DNA of 51,912 bases from the NCBI GenBank assembly GCA_002344075.1, contig DDTM01000040.1, forward strand, positions 24,083 through 75,994, given 5' to 3'. The DNA comes from Bacteroidetes bacterium UBA2364 (GTDB taxonomy: Bacteria; Bacteroidota; Rhodothermia; Rhodothermales; UBA2364). This document shows positions 35,412-43,962 of this stretch, piece by piece. Each line of letters starts with the position of its first letter. Position 1 is the stretch's first letter. The translations under genes and the position numbers were made by a program. A model generated the notes under the pieces. That model was not told the DNA's origin. It worked only from the letters and a program-made list of their open reading frames with translations, and ran no database searches.

Positions 35412-35418
35412 AGAAATG

Positions 35419-38400
35419 TTATTTGGTCAGAACGATGTTTCTGGTTTGAGAAATACCCTCCATGGTCAGGCGCACGAAGTACACACCGCTGGAGAGATCC
35501 GAGGCATCCAATCGGGCTTGGTATCGTCCGGCTGTTTGAAAACCTTTCGAGAGGGTGCGTACAATCCGGCCCGTAACATCATAAACCGAAAGAGTGACTT
35601 CCCCTGCTTTTTGAAGGCTATATGCAATGGTTGTTGTTGGGTTAAATGGATTAGGATAGTTAGACCCCAAGAAAAAGGCCATAGGAACTACAGCTTCATT
35701 TTCCTGATGGGTCGCTGTAGCAAGAGTGAATTCCACCCATTCGGTTGCATCTACATTTCCATCACCATTTCCGGCAGGTGCTTGCGTGGAAAGCGAGCCT
35801 GCATTGGAGTTTCCAAACTTTGCAACCGCCAAATAAATCTTCGAGGGGACATTGCCAAGTTCGGTGGCAATATCTATGCTACCTTCCAAAATTGTTCCTG
35901 AAGATTGCTTTAATGCAGCCCCTGTCTTGGTGTTTCCAGCGGCATCAAACCAACCTGCCCAGTTATTGTCTTGTTCGTTTGCCAAAAACCGCGACCAAGT
36001 AGCCACTTGGCCACTCTTACTCCAAGGGCTTGCCTTAAGAGCACCAGGGCTATCTGCAACAAAAATAAAGACATCCCCACCCACTGTTTCAGCCTTTGTG
36101 GATGCCAAATATAGCGTGGTACCGTTCCAGTGTGCGTGAAGATCTAAGCCGCCATTGGAGGCTATTTGGGTAGCTACGGCATCTTTTGTTCCATCCATGG
36201 TATAAGTAATCGTTGGGGGGGGGGCACCATTTCCGGAAATTGTTACCGCGAAGTCCTGACCACCATTGTTGTTCCATGTGTTGTCATTGTAATTTAGGAC
36301 AAATGCTAAACGCTCTACCACTTGTGCCGCATGGTTAAATGGCCCGATGGAGAGGGTGAGTTTCTTCTCGGCATCTGGGCCATTAAAGGGCGTTTGTACC
36401 GCTGGTCCTGTACCGCCGAATAGCGTAGAACCAATAGGTTGATAAGCGCTATGGGGCGTTTGCCAGGTGGAACCGACCGGGTTTACACCCCAATGTAATT
36501 TTGCCCCTTGGGTGGCATTGGTAATGGTAATGGTGATGATGTCATCTTTGGTAGGGTTTTGCGGACTCCATGTAACCGAACTGTTTCCTGTATCACCCCC
36601 GCCTGAACTACTCTCCCCAATCCATACATGTTGGATATCGGTTTTCTTTATAGATCCTTTGGTATCGGTGGCTTCTACATAATAATCAACCAAAACATCC
36701 GTCAGACCTGTAATGGTTACCGCATAACGTTGTGCGCGTAACAGTGGAGCAGGATTTGTTTTGGCCTCTGGCATATTAACAATGCTCATGTTCAATACCT
36801 GCCACTCATTCACGTCTCCTCCACCTGCATAGGTTTCGTTATGCTTGGTGGAGAGGTTATTGATCCCATCTTTATCGGTTCGATAGTAAAGCTTAACCGA
36901 TGAAATCCCACTCATATCATAAGCAAATGTCCAGATTTCGGGATTACTGGCTTGGGTCTTTTCCCATTCTTTACCACCCGGATTATAGGCTTCGCGCTGA
37001 GGAATCCAGATAGTGGGTGGTGTGGTATCTGTTCCACTTTTTGCAATGGGATCTGCAAGTTGAATGGCCAAGTTTGTTCCACGAGTAGGGGCCGAGTCCC
37101 AGATTTCTGTCCCATCCCAATACCAATAGTCAGATGCTTGAGCAGTCATCATATGCCGCCATGCTTCATTCAGGTTGGGGTGGGTGTTATTAACCTGCTG
37201 CGCGGTTTCGAGGACGTTTTTGGCAGCCGTAATAACCGCCCATGAATTCCGGTCGTGGCTATACCCCGTGCCGTCCCAATCGGCGTTCCACTTTTTAAAC
37301 TCCGGATCACCATTATCGGCACCGCTCCAACTTCCATCTTCCACATGGATTACATCGCTGGGGTTTGGGGGGAATTGTTCTAAATAATCCTGAATGGTTG
37401 TACATTGAAATCGCCCCGGATTGGCCTTCGCCCAGTCCACAAATGATTGGAAATTACCGCCATAATATCCTTCCGAGCCACCTCCATAGTTGTCTCCGTC
37501 GTGGTGTAGAACCACTAAAATTGGGTGATTAGGGTCGGTATTATAAGGAGCCAATTGACTCATCACAAGGTCATAGTTTAATGCTCCAAAACCACCACGG
37601 CCATCTTCATTACCCAGATAACGGCTGGTTGGTACTACAATCAAACGTGTACTTTGTCCTGTTGATGGGTTGACATACTCGGCGAAGTGTGGGCGATGCC
37701 CCCAAGCTGCGGATATTTTGGTGGGGGCCCACAGCCCATTTAATTGTGCCCAGTCTCTCGGATCAGCGTTTACTTGGTCGGCTTTATTTACTTCGTAAAG
37801 GTTTCCATTCTTCGTCCAAGGATAACCTATGGCTGCGCGGTCAAAATGCACATTATCCACTAATGCCCATTGAATACCCTCGTCCACCAATGCAGGAATC
37901 ATACGTTTAGAGAAGGCGTTTTCGGGTGGAAAGATTCCTTTAGAATAAGTTCCACCAAAGGCGGAGGCGGAGATGTTTTTGTGTAATTGTATTTGACGGC
38001 GAATATCTTCATATTCAATGAGGCCCATGAGCGGATGGTAGTACCCAAAACCAATCATATCTAAGCGAGGGTTACCGCGGATGGTCTTGAGTTGAACCCC
38101 ATTGCGGTATGGCGTTTTCCAATTCGAGAAATTGCCATTTCCGGCGGCCTCAAGTCCGTTTAAGTTCTCTATGAGCGAACCCGAAAAACTAACCGAGGCA
38201 CCACAATTTGCGAGGCCGGCATCTACGGCTTTCTGGATGGCATTCTTGGGCCACCAAGTATAAGGTCCTGTACGCTGATTATGGATGTCTTCCACGCGGT
38301 AGCTGTATCTGTTCGCTGCGTCTGTTTGTCTCACGGTTTCTCCCGGCCAATAAATCGGCTGGTGCATATGCCATAAAAAGGCAATATATATGGGTGGGTT

Positions 38401-38493
38401 TGAATTTGTTTGAGTAGCTTTCTCTGAGTCATTTTGGCCCCATGCGATGTAGGGCAATAACACAAATAGGAGCAGGAGTAATAATTTATTCAT
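35419..38493 (-). CDS. Secreted glycoside hydrolase family 57 protein with T9SS sorting domain
   Basis: A 1024-residue exported enzyme. I chose the ATG at 38493, which gives a classic signal peptide (MNKLLLLLLFVLLPYIAWGQ); the open frame continues upstream but would run through tRNA-Leu. The catalytic barrel (about 33-450) has the GH57 start HMHQP (42-46), the likely nucleophile Glu191 in FPPENAF, and the acid/base Asp region HHDGDNYG (Asp332/334). Then come a carbohydrate-binding-like beta module (TWSPQNPTKDDIITIT), a DOMON/glucodextranase-like module (ITYTMDGTKDAVA) and an 80-residue T9SS tail (YPNPFNPTTTIAYSL). It probably degrades an alpha-glucan such as starch or glycogen at or outside the cell surface. 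Confidence 0.9.
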   Translation of the reverse strand: MNKLLLLLLFVLLPYIAWGQNDSEKATQTNSNPPIYIAFLWHMHQPIYWPGETVRQTDAANRYSYRVEDIHNQRTGPYTWWPKNAIQKAVDAGLANCGASVSFSGSLIENLNGLEAAGNGNFSNWKTPYRNGVQLKTIRGNPRLDMIGFGYYHPLMGLIEYEDIRRQIQLHKNISASAFGGTYSKGIFPPENAFSKRMIPALVDEGIQWALVDNVHFDRAAIGYPWTKNGNLYEVNKADQVNADPRDWAQLNGLWAPTKISAAWGHRPHFAEYVNPSTGQSTRLIVVPTSRYLGNEDGRGGFGALNYDLVMSQLAPYNTDPNHPILVVLHHDGDNYGGGSEGYYGGNFQSFVDWAKANPGRFQCTTIQDYLEQFPPNPSDVIHVEDGSWSGADNGDPEFKKWNADWDGTGYSHDRNSWAVITAAKNVLETAQQVNNTHPNLNEAWRHMMTAQASDYWYWDGTEIWDSAPTRGTNLAIQLADPIAKSGTDTTPPTIWIPQREAYNPGGKEWEKTQASNPEIWTFAYDMSGISSVKLYYRTDKDGINNLSTKHNETYAGGGDVNEWQVLNMSIVNMPEAKTNPAPLLRAQRYAVTITGLTDVLVDYYVEATDTKGSIKKTDIQHVWIGESSSGGGDTGNSSVTWSPQNPTKDDIITITITNATQGAKLHWGVNPVGSTWQTPHSAYQPIGSTLFGGTGPAVQTPFNGPDAEKKLTLSIGPFNHAAQVVERLAFVLNYNDNTWNNNGGQDFAVTISGNGAPPPTITYTMDGTKDAVATQIASNGGLDLHAHWNGTTLYLASTKAETVGGDVFIFVADSPGALKASPWSKSGQVATWSRFLANEQDNNWAGWFDAAGNTKTGAALKQSSGTILEGSIDIATELGNVPSKIYLAVAKFGNSNAGSLSTQAPAGNGDGNVDATEWVEFTLATATHQENEAVVPMAFFLGSNYPNPFNPTTTIAYSLQKAGEVTLSVYDVTGRIVRTLSKGFQTAGRYQARLDASDLSSGVYFVRLTMEGISQTRNIVLTK

Positions 38494-38517
38494 GTGAAAG
38501 CGCTTACATTTTGATTG

Positions 38518-38542
38518 AAAAAAGAAGGGGAATTTCACCCCT
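38518..38542 (-). terminator. Terminator between tRNA-Leu and the GH57 gene
   Basis: On the minus strand AGGGG and CCCCT form a stem around a 7-base loop, followed by TTCTTTTTT. It lies just after the tRNA and before the GH57 start, so it probably ends the tRNA transcript. Confidence 0.7.
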
Positions 38543-38553
38543 AATTTTTTTGT

Positions 38554-38634
38554 GCGGGTAGAGGGACTCGAACCCCCACGGGTCTCCCCACCAGATCCTA
38601 AGTCTGGCGCGTATACCAATTCCGCCATACCCGC
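38554..38634 (-). tRNA. tRNA-Leu (anticodon UAG)
   Basis: On the minus strand the sequence folds as a long-variable-arm tRNA: acceptor GCGGGTA paired with TACCCGC, an anticodon stem CCAGA/TCTGG around CTTAGGA (anticodon TAG, reads CUA), a variable arm, and GGTTCGAGTCC in the T arm. The CCA end is not encoded; the discriminator base is A (38554). Confidence 0.96.
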
Positions 38635-38849
38635 TTTATATCTGTAACAATATAGGAACACAGATCGTTTTTTTCCAAATGATCGTTGGCGCAAAAGATG
38701 GTTTTCAGCATTTCTAAACAGTGTGGCGTTTTGTCTGAGCAGAAACGGATTGGCTCCTTCGTGGTTGCACATACAATTCGCCTAAAACCTAAAAGCGCTT
38801 TCTGTTTCTTGTCTTACCTTTAATAAACCGTTTCTTTAACCAATTAACA

Positions 38850-41012
38850 ATGTATATGGAAACCAACGTCAAAAAGTTCTTCATCGTTCTCGTGGCCCTT
38901 CTTGGTTTTACGGGAATCTTACAAGCCCAAAGCCCATACGCCGAAAGCAACAAGGCTGGCCTGTTGGATGGTGGGAAAATGTGGACCTTCGACAATCCGC
39001 CACTTGCTTATTTTCGAGATACCTATGGGTTTAATCCTGATGCCGCTTGGTTCGAAAAGGCAAGGCTTGGTGCGCTACGTTTCGCTACCTATTGTTCCGC
39101 CTCGTTTGTTTCGCCCAATGGCCTCGTGATGACCAATCATCACTGCGCCCGCGAGAGTCTCGTCAAAGTTAGTGGAGGGTCGGGTATGGTTGAAAAAGGA
39201 TTCGTTGCAAAAACCGGTAAAGAAGAGATAAAAGTCCCCGATCTATTTGTCGAACAACTGATTGAAATTAAGGACGTTACTGATCGGGTTAATACTGCGG
39301 GCGCCAATGCACCCAATGACGCCGCACGCGATCAGGCAAAATCACAAGCGGCCCTACAATTGGAAAAAGACCTGAGTGCAAGTGCAGGAGACGGACGTCG
39401 TGTTCAGGTAATCCGTATGTATAGTGGGGCAAAATATGCCGCATATACGTTCCAAAAATATGATGACATTCGTCTCGTGATGGCACCAGAATTGGATATC
39501 GCATATTTTGGAGGAGACGCTGATAACTTCACCTTCCCAAGATTCAACTTGGACATGGCATTTTTCCGAGCTTATGGAAAAGACGGGAAGCCTTTAGCTA
39601 CGCCTAACCATTTCCCCTTCTCGAAAAATGGCACAAAAGCCGGGGATGCCGTTTTTACGCTTGGTAATCCGGGAACCACAAATCGCTTACAAACGGTTTC
39701 CATCTTGGAATACCGCCGCGACATTGCCATGCCTGCACAAGTAGGTCTCTTCAAAGATGGTCTTGCCGTGCTGAAAAAATATTGGGATCCAAAAGACGAA
39801 GAAAAAATGGACGAATATTTTGGATATTCGAATAGTTGGAAAGCAATTAATGGCCGCCTCGCTGGTATGCGGGATCCGGTGCTTTTAGACCGTAAGCGAG
39901 ATGCGGAAGCCCAAATGGTAGCAGCCATCAATAATTCGGAGGCACTTAAAGCGAAGTATGGATCTCTTATCTCCGATATTGCGGCCATTCAGCAACAAAA
40001 GCGTGAGCAAGGCCCATATATTGCCGGATTATATGGTGTCTCAAACGGGTTCCCCTTTGAGTCTAATCTTATAAAACGGGCATTCTTAGGCAATATGTAC
40101 AAGACCAACAACAATCCACAACTCAAAGCGGCATTGGATGCGTTGAAAGATGAAAGCCCTAAAATGGAAGAAGAATTACTGACTATTCGGTTTGCGATGA
40201 TGGAAAAATGGCTTGGTCGGGATCATGCACTGGTGAAAGCTGCTGGCATGACGGCGGGTGTTTCTCCTGCCGAGGCCGCTCGCAAAATGCTGGCGGCTTC
40301 TAAATTGGCCAACAGTGCGGGATTTTCCGAAGAATTGAGTGGAGACTGGGCAAAAAGCGGTGATCCGGCGGTGGCTTTGGGGCGTGCAATGGGAGAGGCA
40401 TTTATGACCTTTACTGGTAAGTTAGGCCCGCTCAATGCGCGTGAACGTGAACTTCTTGGTCAACTTGCGAACGCCAAATTTGGTATCTACGGTACCGCAA
40501 TCCCGCCAGATGCTACGTTTTCATTGCGGATTTCCGATGGGGTGGTATCGAGCTATGAATACAATGGAACCACTGCTGCCCCCTATACAACATTTTACGG
40601 ATTGATGGACCGTTACCACAGCATGGACGGTAAAGGTGAATGGAAACTTCCAATGCGGTGGCAAAAACTTCCTGCCGATCTGGATCTGGCTACACCGTTT
40701 AACTTTGTTTCTACCAACGACATTATTGGCGGGAATTCTGGTTCTCCTTTGGTGAACACAAACTTGGAAGTTGTAGGTTTGGCTTTTGACAGCAATATAG
40801 AAGGTCTTCCGGGTGAATTTATCTATGTGGACACCTCCAATCGGACGGTCTCGGTGGATTCCCGCGCCATGGTTGAGTCTTTAGACAAAATCTTTGATCT
40901 GGACCGGATTGCACAAGAGCTTCGTACCGGAAAATATTTCGATACAGAAGCCGCTGCGGATGCTACAATGCGTACAGGTGTAAAACAAACACCAAAGAGT
41001 AAAAAGAAATAA
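38850..41012 (+). CDS. S46-family dipeptidyl-peptidase (DPP7/DPP11-like)
   Basis: A 720-residue serine exopeptidase that removes dipeptides from oligopeptide N-termini, located in the periplasm. It has a signal peptide (about residues 1-26, ending LQAQ), the catalytic-His motif TNHHC at 95-99, an FGGDADNFTFPRFNLD segment with the catalytic Asp, an inserted helical domain, and the nucleophile Ser630 in GGNSGSP. The residue that separates DPP7 (Gly) from DPP11 (Arg) specificity cannot be assigned safely by eye. The family is a hallmark of Bacteroidota-type peptide scavenging. A second ATG at 38856 is possible. A terminator follows. Confidence 0.95.
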   Translation: MYMETNVKKFFIVLVALLGFTGILQAQSPYAESNKAGLLDGGKMWTFDNPPLAYFRDTYGFNPDAAWFEKARLGALRFATYCSASFVSPNGLVMTNHHCARESLVKVSGGSGMVEKGFVAKTGKEEIKVPDLFVEQLIEIKDVTDRVNTAGANAPNDAARDQAKSQAALQLEKDLSASAGDGRRVQVIRMYSGAKYAAYTFQKYDDIRLVMAPELDIAYFGGDADNFTFPRFNLDMAFFRAYGKDGKPLATPNHFPFSKNGTKAGDAVFTLGNPGTTNRLQTVSILEYRRDIAMPAQVGLFKDGLAVLKKYWDPKDEEKMDEYFGYSNSWKAINGRLAGMRDPVLLDRKRDAEAQMVAAINNSEALKAKYGSLISDIAAIQQQKREQGPYIAGLYGVSNGFPFESNLIKRAFLGNMYKTNNNPQLKAALDALKDESPKMEEELLTIRFAMMEKWLGRDHALVKAAGMTAGVSPAEAARKMLAASKLANSAGFSEELSGDWAKSGDPAVALGRAMGEAFMTFTGKLGPLNARERELLGQLANAKFGIYGTAIPPDATFSLRISDGVVSSYEYNGTTAAPYTTFYGLMDRYHSMDGKGEWKLPMRWQKLPADLDLATPFNFVSTNDIIGGNSGSPLVNTNLEVVGLAFDSNIEGLPGEFIYVDTSNRTVSVDSRAMVESLDKIFDLDRIAQELRTGKYFDTEAAADATMRTGVKQTPKSKKK

Positions 41013-41054
41013 TAAACGACTATACATGGCTTCTTAGCCTCCCCAAAGGAGATT

Positions 41055-41090
41055 AAGGCGGGTGTTATCCAACATCCGCCTTATATTTTT
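41055..41090 (+). terminator. Terminator between the S46 and DprA-like genes
   Basis: A 12-bp stem AAGGCGGGTGTT / AACATCCGCCTT with one G-T pair is followed by ATATTTTT. It overlaps the last codon of the convergent DprA-like gene (stop at 41081-41083), so it may serve the S46 gene only. Confidence 0.8.
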
Positions 41091-41977
41091 AGGGCAGCTT
41101 GTATACTCGGAAAATCATCTTCCGAGGCAATAGGTTGTACTCCTTCAATTTCTTGATGCATGATGCCAAATACTGGTTTATTGAGCTGTACGGCCAGTTC
41201 CAGTGCGTGGTATTCAGGGGTGCGCGCTTCTGGTTGGGTGAACAAACAAACCTGTGCGGCGGCAGCAACCAATTTGGCCCGTTCAAATTCGTCGTGTTTA
41301 TAAAGTCCATGTTGCATGGGGAACGAAGAAACCATCACCCCGCCTTGACGAACCGATGCCATTGCCTGAGACCGTATGTTGTTGCTGATACGTGCCAAGC
41401 CACTGCTCGCCCACATAACCGACGGACGGCCAGATGTTGAACAAATTTTATGAACAACGGTATCAAAACCCGTCTCAAGGCCAGTCATAAGGGTGAGGTC
41501 TTCTTGAAGTAAAAAGCGAACCACATCTTGTGCTAACTCAAAATGATTTGCTTCAAGATTAGGGCGGCCAAAAAGTCCGATAAGGGGTTGATTTAGCAAT
41601 GCGATATTGCCATATCCATATAAAATATTAGGCTTAGGGTTACCTTCTATGGCTTCAAGCCGTACTGGCCAAGTGGGGGTATCCCAAGATACCACATCCA
41701 CCCGCATCTCAAAAAGCCGAGAAACGTGATCATAGACAGCCGCAAGTACTGGTTCAAAAAAGGCACGGTCTTTAAGCTTGCGAATCAGATTTTCTCGGTT
41801 AGCAACTCCTTTTAATCGGATGAATGCTTGTTCGTATGGCATGTTTAAAAGTGCCGAATACGTAGGAAAAGCCTTCACTACTTTTCGGGTGCTTATCCGA
41901 CCAATGCCCTCTAAGCCTTCTAACGACAATATCCACGAAAGCCGATTCTTTTTATCTTCAAGACTTGATTCGTTCAT
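41081..41977 (-). CDS. Divergent DprA/Smf-like (SLOG-type Rossmann) protein
   Basis: A 298-residue protein. Residues 15-45 form a helix-hairpin-helix-like start (LEGLEGIGRISTRKVVKAFPTYSALL). The part WPVRLEAIEGNPKPNILYGYGN matches the DprA 'YP..L..I.dpP..Ly..Gn' segment, followed by a Rossmann-like domain: LIGLFGRPNLEANH (DprA usually VGsR.aS.YG), LMTGLETGFDTVVHK (usually SGlArGID..AH), and a C-terminal FTQPEARTPEYHALELAVQLNKPVFG. So the fold is kept but the hallmark G-(S/A)-R and GxARGID..AH residues are altered. It may bind a nucleotide or ssDNA but need not be the competence RecA loader. It is divergent from the histidine kinase with about 50 bp between them. Confidence 0.7.
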   Translation of the reverse strand: MNESSLEDKKNRLSWILSLEGLEGIGRISTRKVVKAFPTYSALLNMPYEQAFIRLKGVANRENLIRKLKDRAFFEPVLAAVYDHVSRLFEMRVDVVSWDTPTWPVRLEAIEGNPKPNILYGYGNIALLNQPLIGLFGRPNLEANHFELAQDVVRFLLQEDLTLMTGLETGFDTVVHKICSTSGRPSVMWASSGLARISNNIRSQAMASVRQGGVMVSSFPMQHGLYKHDEFERAKLVAAAAQVCLFTQPEARTPEYHALELAVQLNKPVFGIMHQEIEGVQPIASEDDFPSIQAALKI

Positions 41978-42029
41978 TGTATATTCATATTTTAGTAAAC
42001 ATCTTGTTTTTAAACCTCATCCAATCCCA

Positions 42030-43586
42030 TTGAAAACGATCCTATTATTCGATCAACTTGAGGGCAACTACCTGTTCCTTAAAGATTTGGTGTCTTCGTC
42101 TGACGCTGAAGAAATCAAACTTGACTGGACTCCTTCTTTTCGTGAAGCCTTGAATGCGCTGGAACAAGGTCTTTATGACCTCTATCTGCTCAGTTATGAA
42201 AGTGGGGGGTTGCAACTGCTTCATGCAACACGTAAAGATAAAGAAAGAATCCCTGCTTTGCTAATCCAGCGCTACAACGACGAAAGGTTGGTACAGCGGG
42301 TACATGACTTAGGCGCGCTGGGGTGTTTGTCTATGGATGGCATCAGGTTACAACCGCTACGTTCCTTGCTCTACACCAGTTTGCGTCAGGCGGATGCGAT
42401 TAGGGCGATGTCGGAAGGGGACGAACGACTACGTATTGCACTGAAAGCGGCGAGAATGGTGGCTTGGGATTGGGATGTGCCGAAAGATGAATTACGCTAC
42501 TCATCGGAGCCATCTATGGTAACAGGACGTATTTCTTATGGACTAAGGCACAAGTTTATGACTTTTTTATCTTATGTCCATGAAGATGATCGTGAGGCTG
42601 TAAACCAATCTATCCAAAATATACTCGTTTGGGGTTCGGATTATGATTTTGAATACCGCATCCGAGCGTCGGATGGCAAAGTGCGATGGGTTCGTTCCGT
42701 TGCCAAGGTTTTCAGAAGTACAGAAGGCGATCCGCTGCGAATGACAGGAGTTGTAATGGATGTGACGGAGAAGAGGGAAGCGGCAGACCAGATTTTGCGG
42801 ATGAATGAGCTTCTCGAAGTGCGTGTACAGTCGCGTACTGCTGAATTAGAAGCCTCGAATAAAGAATTAGAGGCCTTTGCCTACTCTGTTTCACATGATT
42901 TAAGGGTGCCACTTCAGGCAATTTATGGTTTTCTTGAAATTTTGTTACAAGGGCGAGTGAGTGCGGAAAAACAGGTGGAATATCTGCAAAAAGTAAAACG
43001 GAATGCGGAACGCATGAATGCTTTAATTGATGACTTACTTGCTCTTTCGCGGGTTACGCGAACTAAATTGGAGCAAGATTGGATTGATCTAACCGAAATG
43101 GTGAAGAGTATCCATCGAGATATTCAATTCTCGGCCAAAGGGCGTTGGGTTCACTTGGATATTGAAGAGGGCATACAAGACAGATGCGATGCAAACATGA
43201 TCAAAATTGCTTTGGAAAATCTAATAGGCAATGCTTGGAAATACACTGGAAAGATCTTGGATCCAGTCGTCATTTTTGGATCCCTTCGTATTGAAGATAA
43301 ACGGGTCTATTTTGTAAAAGACAATGGAGCTGGCTTTGATCGGAGTGCTTCGGATAAATTGTTTCAACCTTTTCAACGTTTCCATACCGAAAGGCAGTTT
43401 ACGGGGACAGGAGTGGGGTTGGCAACCGTTGAGCGGGTCATTACCCGCCATGGTGGAGAGATTGATGCGTTTTCGGAGCCTGGAAAAGGAGCCAGTTTCT
43501 TTTTTACGCTCCATACAGCCCTTCCGGATCGGTCTAAAATAAAGGGTGCGTTGGATAAAATATCTCCTGTCATCGAATTGGCTTAA
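42030..43586 (+). CDS. PAS-containing sensor histidine kinase with a degenerate receiver
   Basis: About 518 residues from a TTG at 42030 (KTILLFDQLEGNYLF); the frame is open further but would overlap the divergent gene. Residues 1-120 resemble a receiver fold, yet the phospho-acceptor strand reads LYLLSYESG with no Asp, so it is a pseudo-receiver. A PAS domain follows (about 135-250: WDWDVPKDELRYS, FEYRIRASDGKVRWVRSVA), then a coiled-coil, HisKA with His289 (SVSHDLRVPLQAI) and HATPase_c (ENLIGNAWKYT, DNGAGFD, GTGVGLATVERV). The kinase core is of the phytochrome/DHP type. There is no membrane helix, so it is cytoplasmic. No response regulator is adjacent. Confidence 0.88.
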   Translation: MKTILLFDQLEGNYLFLKDLVSSSDAEEIKLDWTPSFREALNALEQGLYDLYLLSYESGGLQLLHATRKDKERIPALLIQRYNDERLVQRVHDLGALGCLSMDGIRLQPLRSLLYTSLRQADAIRAMSEGDERLRIALKAARMVAWDWDVPKDELRYSSEPSMVTGRISYGLRHKFMTFLSYVHEDDREAVNQSIQNILVWGSDYDFEYRIRASDGKVRWVRSVAKVFRSTEGDPLRMTGVVMDVTEKREAADQILRMNELLEVRVQSRTAELEASNKELEAFAYSVSHDLRVPLQAIYGFLEILLQGRVSAEKQVEYLQKVKRNAERMNALIDDLLALSRVTRTKLEQDWIDLTEMVKSIHRDIQFSAKGRWVHLDIEEGIQDRCDANMIKIALENLIGNAWKYTGKILDPVVIFGSLRIEDKRVYFVKDNGAGFDRSASDKLFQPFQRFHTERQFTGTGVGLATVERVITRHGGEIDAFSEPGKGASFFFTLHTALPDRSKIKGALDKISPVIELA

Positions 43587-43587
43587 T

Positions 43588-43956
43588 ATGGGAAACAAAC
43601 AAACGGGTGATCAGGGCGAGGAAGTTGCCGAAGCATTTCTTCAAAAAAAAGGGTTTCAGATTCTCCACCGAAATTATCGTGTAGGACATTTGGAGTTGGA
43701 TCTGGTTTGCCGCTCGCCAGATTCCCTTTTCTTGGTTTTCGTGGAGGTGAAGACCCGAAGAACAATTCAATTTGGTCATCCTGCCGAGGCCATTGGATCC
43801 GTTAAACGGGATCGTTTGATTCGGGCTGCCGAACTGTATTTACATCTCCATCATTTGGAAGAGGCGAGATGCCGCTTCGATGTTGTCTCTATTGTTATGC
43901 AGAAAGGACAAACGGTTCAAATTGAACACTATGAAGACGCCTTTTGGGCAAATTAA
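43588..43956 (+). CDS. yraN: YraN / UPF0102 family nuclease-fold protein
   Basis: A 122-residue small protein of the PD-(D/E)XK-like UPF0102 family. It has GDQGEEVAEAFLQKKGFQIL, then HLELDLVCRSPD (family GEIDLI) and LVFVEVKTR, which give the E-D-ExK catalytic pattern. I used the ATG at 43588, right after the histidine kinase stop; the upstream reading overlaps that gene. In many bacteria yraN sits near dprA and rnhB genes; here a DprA-like gene is two loci away. Activity in DNA repair or uptake is suspected, not proven. Confidence 0.9.
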   Translation: MGNKQTGDQGEEVAEAFLQKKGFQILHRNYRVGHLELDLVCRSPDSLFLVFVEVKTRRTIQFGHPAEAIGSVKRDRLIRAAELYLHLHHLEEARCRFDVVSIVMQKGQTVQIEHYEDAFWAN

Positions 43957-43962
43957 AACCCG

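Larger units (their letters stand above)
34969..35418. other. Gene-free gap with a terminator and repeats
   Basis: The gap contains the strong terminator at 34977-35026, an element with inverted ends at 35060-35303, and a long hairpin at 35348-35411 just beyond the 3' end of the GH57 gene. No open frame of interest was seen. Confidence 0.5.

Noticed and set aside
38494..38772. An N-terminal extension of the GH57 frame by 93 codons
   Set aside because: It runs through tRNA-Leu and its terminator, and the signal peptide starts at 38493.
41778..42029. An upstream extension of the histidine kinase
   Set aside because: It lies mostly within the divergent DprA-like gene in the opposite direction; the receiver-like fold starts at 42030.
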